This document shows positions 32,811 to 36,366 of a stretch of 36,366 bases of DNA, in pieces. The notes below the pieces were generated by a model that worked only from the letters and a program-made list of their open reading frames with translations, was not told the DNA's origin and did not search any database. Made by a program: the position numbers and the translations under genes. Origin of the DNA: Anaerolineales bacterium (lineage in GTDB: Bacteria > Chloroflexota > Anaerolineae > Anaerolineales > DRMV01). The DNA is taken from contig JALUXH010000219.1 of the NCBI GenBank assembly GCA_027019065.1, forward strand, positions 1 to 36,366, written 5' to 3'. Position 1 is the first letter of the stretch. Each line of letters starts with the position of its first letter.

Positions 32811-33971
32811 ATGCCTGAACCCCGCGCAGCGCCGGCCCTGCCCGACCGCACCGCCCTGACGGCGCGGCTGAAAGCCGCAGCCCGCCGCCTCGGCTTCCAC
32901 CTGGTCGGCGTGACCGACTGCGCCCCCGCCGAAACTTACGCCGCCTACACGGCCTGGCTGGACGAAGGCCGCCACGCCGGCATGGCCTACATGGCGCGGG
33001 AACGCAACCGCGAGCGCCGCGCCGACCCGCGCCGCATTCTGCCGGAATGCCGCAGCATCCTTGTGCTCGGCATCCGCTATTTCCGGCAAAGCGCCCTGCC
33101 GCCGCCGGAAAAGGGGCAGGGACGGGTGGCTTCCTACGCCTGGGGAGCCGATTATCACGACATCGTAGTGGAGAAACTGCGCGCGCTGGTGGCCTTCCTG
33201 GAAGGCGAAATCGGCGCGCCCGTGCCCAACCGCTATTACACCGATACCGGCCCGGTGCTGGAACGCGAATATGCCGTGCGGGCCGGGCTGGGCTGGGTGG
33301 GCAAGAATGCCATGCTCATCCACCCCCGCCTCGGCTCATACCTCATTTTGGCCGAAGTGCTGCTCGGCGTGCCGCTGGAACCCGACCTGCCCTTCCCCAC
33401 CGACCATTGCGGCACCTGCACCCGCTGCATTGAAGCCTGCCCCACCCAGGCCATTTTGCCTACCCGCACGGTAGATGCCAACCGCTGCCTCTCTTACCTC
33501 ACCATTGAAAACAAGGGGGCGATTCCCACAGCGCTGCGCCCGCCGATGGGCGAATGGGTGTTCGGCTGCGATATTTGCCAGATGGTGTGCCCGTGGAACC
33601 GCCGCGCCCCGCTGGAAGGCGACCCGGCTTTTGCCCCCCGCCCCGAAGTGCCCCGCCCGCGGCTCGCCGCCGAAATGCGCCTTTCCCCCCAGGCCTTCAA
33701 CCGCAAATTCAAAGGAAGCCCCCTCAAGCGGGCCAAACGCCGCGGCTATTTGCGGAATGTGGCCGTGGCGCTGGGCAACATGGGCGACCCCGCGGCCGTT
33801 CCCGCGCTGGTGGAAGCCCTGCACGACCCCGACCCGCCGGTGCGCGCCCATGCCGCCTGGGCTTTGGGCCGCCTCGCCACGCCGGAAGCCTGCCGCGCCC
33901 TGGAAGCCGCATTGGATGCGGAAACCGACCCGGAGGTGCGCGCCGAACTGCGCGCGGCCCGCTGCCGATAA
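32811..33971 (+). CDS. queG: Epoxyqueuosine reductase (QueG) with C-terminal HEAT-type repeat
   Basis: The 386-aa cobalamin-dependent enzyme makes queuosine from epoxyqueuosine in tRNA. The central YTDTGPVLEREYAV and GLGWVGKN motifs are family hallmarks. Ferredoxin-like cysteines lie in CGTCTRCIEACP and CDICQMVCPWN. The C-terminal part (about residues 320-386) has HEAT-like PAAVPALVEALHDPDPPVR, as in full-length QueG. The ATG at 32811 is chosen over the TTG two codons earlier. It is 33 bases downstream of mtaB, probably one operon of tRNA modification genes. Confidence 0.95.
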   Translation: MPEPRAAPALPDRTALTARLKAAARRLGFHLVGVTDCAPAETYAAYTAWLDEGRHAGMAYMARERNRERRADPRRILPECRSILVLGIRYFRQSALPPPEKGQGRVASYAWGADYHDIVVEKLRALVAFLEGEIGAPVPNRYYTDTGPVLEREYAVRAGLGWVGKNAMLIHPRLGSYLILAEVLLGVPLEPDLPFPTDHCGTCTRCIEACPTQAILPTRTVDANRCLSYLTIENKGAIPTALRPPMGEWVFGCDICQMVCPWNRRAPLEGDPAFAPRPEVPRPRLAAEMRLSPQAFNRKFKGSPLKRAKRRGYLRNVAVALGNMGDPAAVPALVEALHDPDPPVRAHAAWALGRLATPEACRALEAALDAETDPEVRAELRAARCR

Positions 33972-34067
33972 GCCGCGCAGTCGCCATTCCGCCTGCCCGG
34001 AAGAGGGGCGCCGAGGCGCAAGAGGAGCACAGAGACGCAGAGGAATTTCAAAACACGCGAAGCATCA

Positions 34068-34161
34068 CGCCAAGAGCGCAAAGGGAGCAAAGACGCAAAG
34101 TCAATTTCTGGGTTTCCCTGGGGTTCTTCTGTGGCTTCCGGGTTTCCAATCGGCGCTCATC
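34068..34161 (-). repeat. Older truncated TIR-element relic interrupted by copy D
   Basis: GCGCAAAGGGAGCAAAGACG through GGTTTCCAATCGGCG aligns with the middle of copy C in the same orientation. It stops exactly where copy D starts. No terminal repeat is present. Upstream bases 33972-34067 contain CACAGAGACGCAGAGG-like sequence that is only loosely similar. Confidence 0.65.
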
Positions 34162-34349
34162 GTAACGGTTCAGCCTTGGAAAAACAGGCCGCGGATGGCG
34201 CGGAATTTAGGTTGCCAAGATCGCCAAGCAACGGAAGTAAGTGTGGCGCTTTTCCGCGTTTTTCACCCAATCTGTGCCGATCTGTGAAATCTGTGGATGT
34301 TTTTTTCTGCGCAATCTGCGGTTTCTTTCTGCCGAGGCTGAACAGCTAC
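34162..34349 (-). mobile_element. MITE-like TIR element, copy D (nested)
   Basis: A 188-bp shorter copy. The plus-strand left end is GTAACGGTTCAGCCTTGG and the right end is CCGAGGCTGAACAGCTAC. It lacks about 80 bases of the interior relative to copy C. The flanking octamers (CGCTCATC and CTGCAATC) are not identical, but both resemble TGCAAATC, the expected sequence at that site in the interrupted relic. Confidence 0.75.
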
Positions 34350-34386
34350 CTGCAATCTTTGCCTGCAACCCTCCGCACCCCCACGT

Positions 34387-34415
34387 TTGACCTGCGGCGG
34401 AACATGCGCTAAACT
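34387..34415 (+). promoter_or_regulatory. Promoter of the DUF429 gene
   Basis: TTGACC (34387-34392) and TAAACT (34410-34415) are separated by exactly 17 bases, 36 bases before the DUF429 ATG and outside mobile element D. Confidence 0.7.
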
Positions 34416-34450
34416 GGAAGCGTCGTCCGCACGTGCCCCGGGAGGCTGAG

Positions 34451-35224
34451 ATGTGGTTCACCCAGGCAACCTTCATCGGCGTGGTGCCTTTGGCCGGGAG
34501 GCCCCTGGCCTACGCTGCGCTGGACGCCGAGCGCCGGCTGCTGGCTTTGGCGCAGGGCGACCTGGCCGAAGTGGTGGCCTTTTGCGGCGGCCAGCGGCAG
34601 GCCGTGGTGGCGATGGCGTCTCCCACCGCCCCCAGCCGCGGCCTGTTACAGCAGCCCGCCTACCGCGATGCGCTGGAAGCCCCTCTGCGGCCGGGACGGT
34701 GGCAGCAAGGCCGGGTTGCCGAATTCCAACTGCGCCGCCACAACCTGCGAATGCTGCCCACCCCTGCCGACCCTGCCCGCGCCCCTGCATGGATGCGCAT
34801 GGGGTTCCGCCTGTACAACCGGCTGCGCCAGATGGGCTACCGGCCTTACCCCGCCGAAGACAGCCCCCACCAGGTGCTGGAAACTTACCCCTACGCCGCC
34901 TTCGCCGCTCTGCTGGGACGCCTGCCCTTCCGCAAAAACACCCTGGAAGGGCGCATCCAGCGGCAATTGCTCCTTCAGGAGCAGGGCCTTGACCTCCCCG
35001 ACCCGCTGCGCATTTTTGAAGAGTTCACCCGCCACCGCTTCCTGAGCGGCGCGCTGCCGACCGAAGGGCTGCTCGCCCCGCAGGAACTGGATGCCCTGGT
35101 GGCCGCCTGGACGGCCTGGAAAGCCGCCGCCGCGCCGGAAGAAGTGATAGCCCTGGGCGACCCCGCCGAAGGGCAAATTGTGCTGCCCGTAGCCGCTTTG
35201 CACGCGCGTTACACAAGCCGATGA
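34451..35224 (+). CDS. DUF429 domain-containing protein
   Basis: The 257-aa protein resembles the DUF429 family, with an N-terminal ribonuclease H-like fold strand (FIGVVPLAGRPLAYAALD), the MASPTAPSRGLLQ region and the conserved VLETYPYAAFAALLG motif (about residues 142-156). Its biochemical role is unknown; a nuclease activity has been guessed for the family but not shown here. The ATG at 34451 has GGGAGG six bases upstream; the track start 18 bases earlier overlaps that site. It ends four bases before the DUF389 start codon, so the two genes are probably co-transcribed. Confidence 0.8.
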   Translation: MWFTQATFIGVVPLAGRPLAYAALDAERRLLALAQGDLAEVVAFCGGQRQAVVAMASPTAPSRGLLQQPAYRDALEAPLRPGRWQQGRVAEFQLRRHNLRMLPTPADPARAPAWMRMGFRLYNRLRQMGYRPYPAEDSPHQVLETYPYAAFAALLGRLPFRKNTLEGRIQRQLLLQEQGLDLPDPLRIFEEFTRHRFLSGALPTEGLLAPQELDALVAAWTAWKAAAAPEEVIALGDPAEGQIVLPVAALHARYTSR

Positions 35225-35228
35225 CGCC

Positions 35229-36366
35229 ATGACGCCCCCCGACCCCGTTTCTCCGCTGCCTTCGCCCGACGAGGAAAGCGCTTCCGCTTCCACCCAGCCG
35301 CCGCACCTTTCCCGGCGGATGCGCGTGCTGGGCTGGTGGCGGCGGCAAATGCGCGCCGTGGATGTCAAACGGCGGGGCACGGTCGCCGCCCAGTTACGGG
35401 AAGGCTCGCACCCCGATTTTGATTATTTCCTCATGGTGCTGCTTTCCAGCGTGATTGCCACCCTGGGGCTGCTGATCGATTCAGGGGCCACGGTGATCGG
35501 CGCCATGCTCGTTGCCCCGCTGATGACCCCCATTTTGGGGCTGGGGCTTTCTTCCCTCACCGGCGACGACCGCCTGCTGAAAGACGCCACCAGCGCCCTG
35601 GTGCGCGGCGCATTGGTGGCCATCGGCACGGCATTGGTGCTGACCCTCATCAACCGCCCGCTGCCCTTTGCGCCTTTACAGCGGCTGCCTTACGAGGTGC
35701 TTTCCCGCACCCGCCCCGGCCCCATTGACCTTGCCATTGCCCTGGCAGGCGGCACCGCGGCGGCCTTTGCCTGGGCGCTGCCTTCGGTGTCCCCTTCGCT
35801 GCCCGGCGTGGCCATTGCCACCGCCCTGATGCCGCCGCTGGATGTGGTCGGCATCGGCATCGGCCTGGGCCGCTGGGATGTCGCCGGCGGCGCTTTTCTG
35901 CTGTTCCTCACCAACGCCATCGCCATTGCCTTCGCTTCCATGCTGGTTTTCTATGCCCTGGGCTTTGGCGAAACCACGGTGTTCCAGATCCACAGCGTGC
36001 GCGACCTGCCCGGCGTACTGCAGCTTTCGGGGGTGCTGGTGCTGCTGCTCTTGCTGCCGCTGGCCTACCTGAGCGCCAGTTTTGTCCGCCAGGCCGCCCG
36101 CACCAGTTGGATCGACAGCGTGGCCGCCGCAGAAGTGCAGCGCATGGGCGCCGAACTGACCAACATCCAGTTTGAAGAACGCAACGGGGTGCTGCACATG
36201 AACCTGGAAGTCCGCACCCAGCGCACCCTGCGCTATGAAGAAGTGCGCGACCTGCAAAAGCGCCTGGCGCAGCGGCTGAACCGTTCGGTTTCCATTGTAG
36301 TGGACCAGATCCTTTACACCAAGCTCAGCCCCCTCATCCTGCCCACGCCCACCTTCACGCCCACGC
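35229..36366 (+). CDS. DUF389 (TIGR00341-like) membrane protein, 3'-truncated by window edge
   Basis: No plus-strand track entry covers this frame, probably because no stop codon lies inside the window. The protein starts MTPPDPVSPLPS and has a hydrophilic N-terminus. The family signature SVIATLGLLIDSGATVIGAM-LVAPLMTPILG lies at about residues 77-107. Several further hydrophobic segments follow, including GVAIATALMPPLDVVGIG. A C-terminal soluble part (EEVRDLQKRLAQRLN) runs into a Pro/Thr stretch LPTPTFTPT at the window edge. The function of DUF389 proteins is unknown; a transporter or channel role is often guessed. An alternative ATG at 35221 is in a different frame. The family call is firm. 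Confidence 0.9.
   Translation, partial: MTPPDPVSPLPSPDEESASASTQPPHLSRRMRVLGWWRRQMRAVDVKRRGTVAAQLREGSHPDFDYFLMVLLSSVIATLGLLIDSGATVIGAMLVAPLMTPILGLGLSSLTGDDRLLKDATSALVRGALVAIGTALVLTLINRPLPFAPLQRLPYEVLSRTRPGPIDLAIALAGGTAAAFAWALPSVSPSLPGVAIATALMPPLDVVGIGIGLGRWDVAGGAFLLFLTNAIAIAFASMLVFYALGFGETTVFQIHSVRDLPGVLQLSGVLVLLLLLPLAYLSASFVRQAARTSWIDSVAAAEVQRMGAELTNIQFEERNGVLHMNLEVRTQRTLRYEEVRDLQKRLAQRLNRSVSIVVDQILYTKLSPLILPTPTFTPT

Overview
This is a GC-rich bacterial chromosomal segment. The gene content suggests a member of the Chloroflexota, probably Anaerolineae: an XPB/Ssl2-like helicase-associated protein, a LysM/M23 lipoprotein with a Pro/Thr-rich spacer, a DUF389 protein that runs into a Pro-Thr tail at the window edge, an archaeal/eukaryal-type IleRS behind a T-box leader, and many GAF/SPFH/DUF housekeeping genes. 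The lineage is inferred from gene families, not from a marker alignment.

Layout. 1-1662 is the C-terminal part of priA. 1757-2339 (minus) holds ssrA (tmRNA) followed by a 33-codon gene for ribosomal protein bTHX that is too short for the ORF track. 2501-3502 is an XdhC-family gene, convergent with ileS (3568-6714, minus), which is preceded by a complete isoleucine T-box leader and a good promoter. 7189-7440 looks like a transposase scrap. 7691-11485 (plus) has a sugar-nucleotide epimerase, a zinc alcohol dehydrogenase, a bacterial PH-domain membrane protein and a DUF92 protein. 11621-20201 (minus) has cydC, a GNAT acetyltransferase, a GltD-like flavoprotein, a LysM-M23 lipoprotein, an XPB-like helicase-associated protein and a diacylglycerol-kinase-type lipid kinase. 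20546-25788 (plus) has RNase H with a viroplasmin-type N-terminus, a YtrA-type GntR regulator, a slipin, an SdpI-like membrane protein, an esterase and an MFS transporter. 25903-28479 (minus) has a Cys/Met PLP enzyme and a GAF histidine kinase. 28597 to the end (plus) has inositol-1-phosphate synthase, a small membrane protein, a cyclase-family hydrolase, mtaB, queG, a DUF429 gene and a DUF389 gene cut by the window edge.

The most notable structure is not a gene. Intergenic DNA carries at least four copies of a 188-265 bp element with imperfect terminal inverted repeats close to GTAACTGTTCAGCCTTGG. Three copies are flanked by perfect 8-bp direct repeats (GATTATAC, CTTCTCCC, GAGATTTC). This is a non-autonomous, MITE-like transposable element; GTAA ends plus 8-bp duplications fit mobilisation by an IS66-family transposase. 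One copy lies at the -10 region of the lipid kinase gene, and another appears to be nested in an older relic. A second notable signal is a pair of parS-like palindromes between the slipin and sdpI genes.

Functionally the window is mostly housekeeping: replication restart, ribosome rescue, tRNA charging and tRNA modification (mtaB, queG), mixed with envelope and regulatory genes. No defence system, prophage, CRISPR array or secondary-metabolite cluster was recognised.
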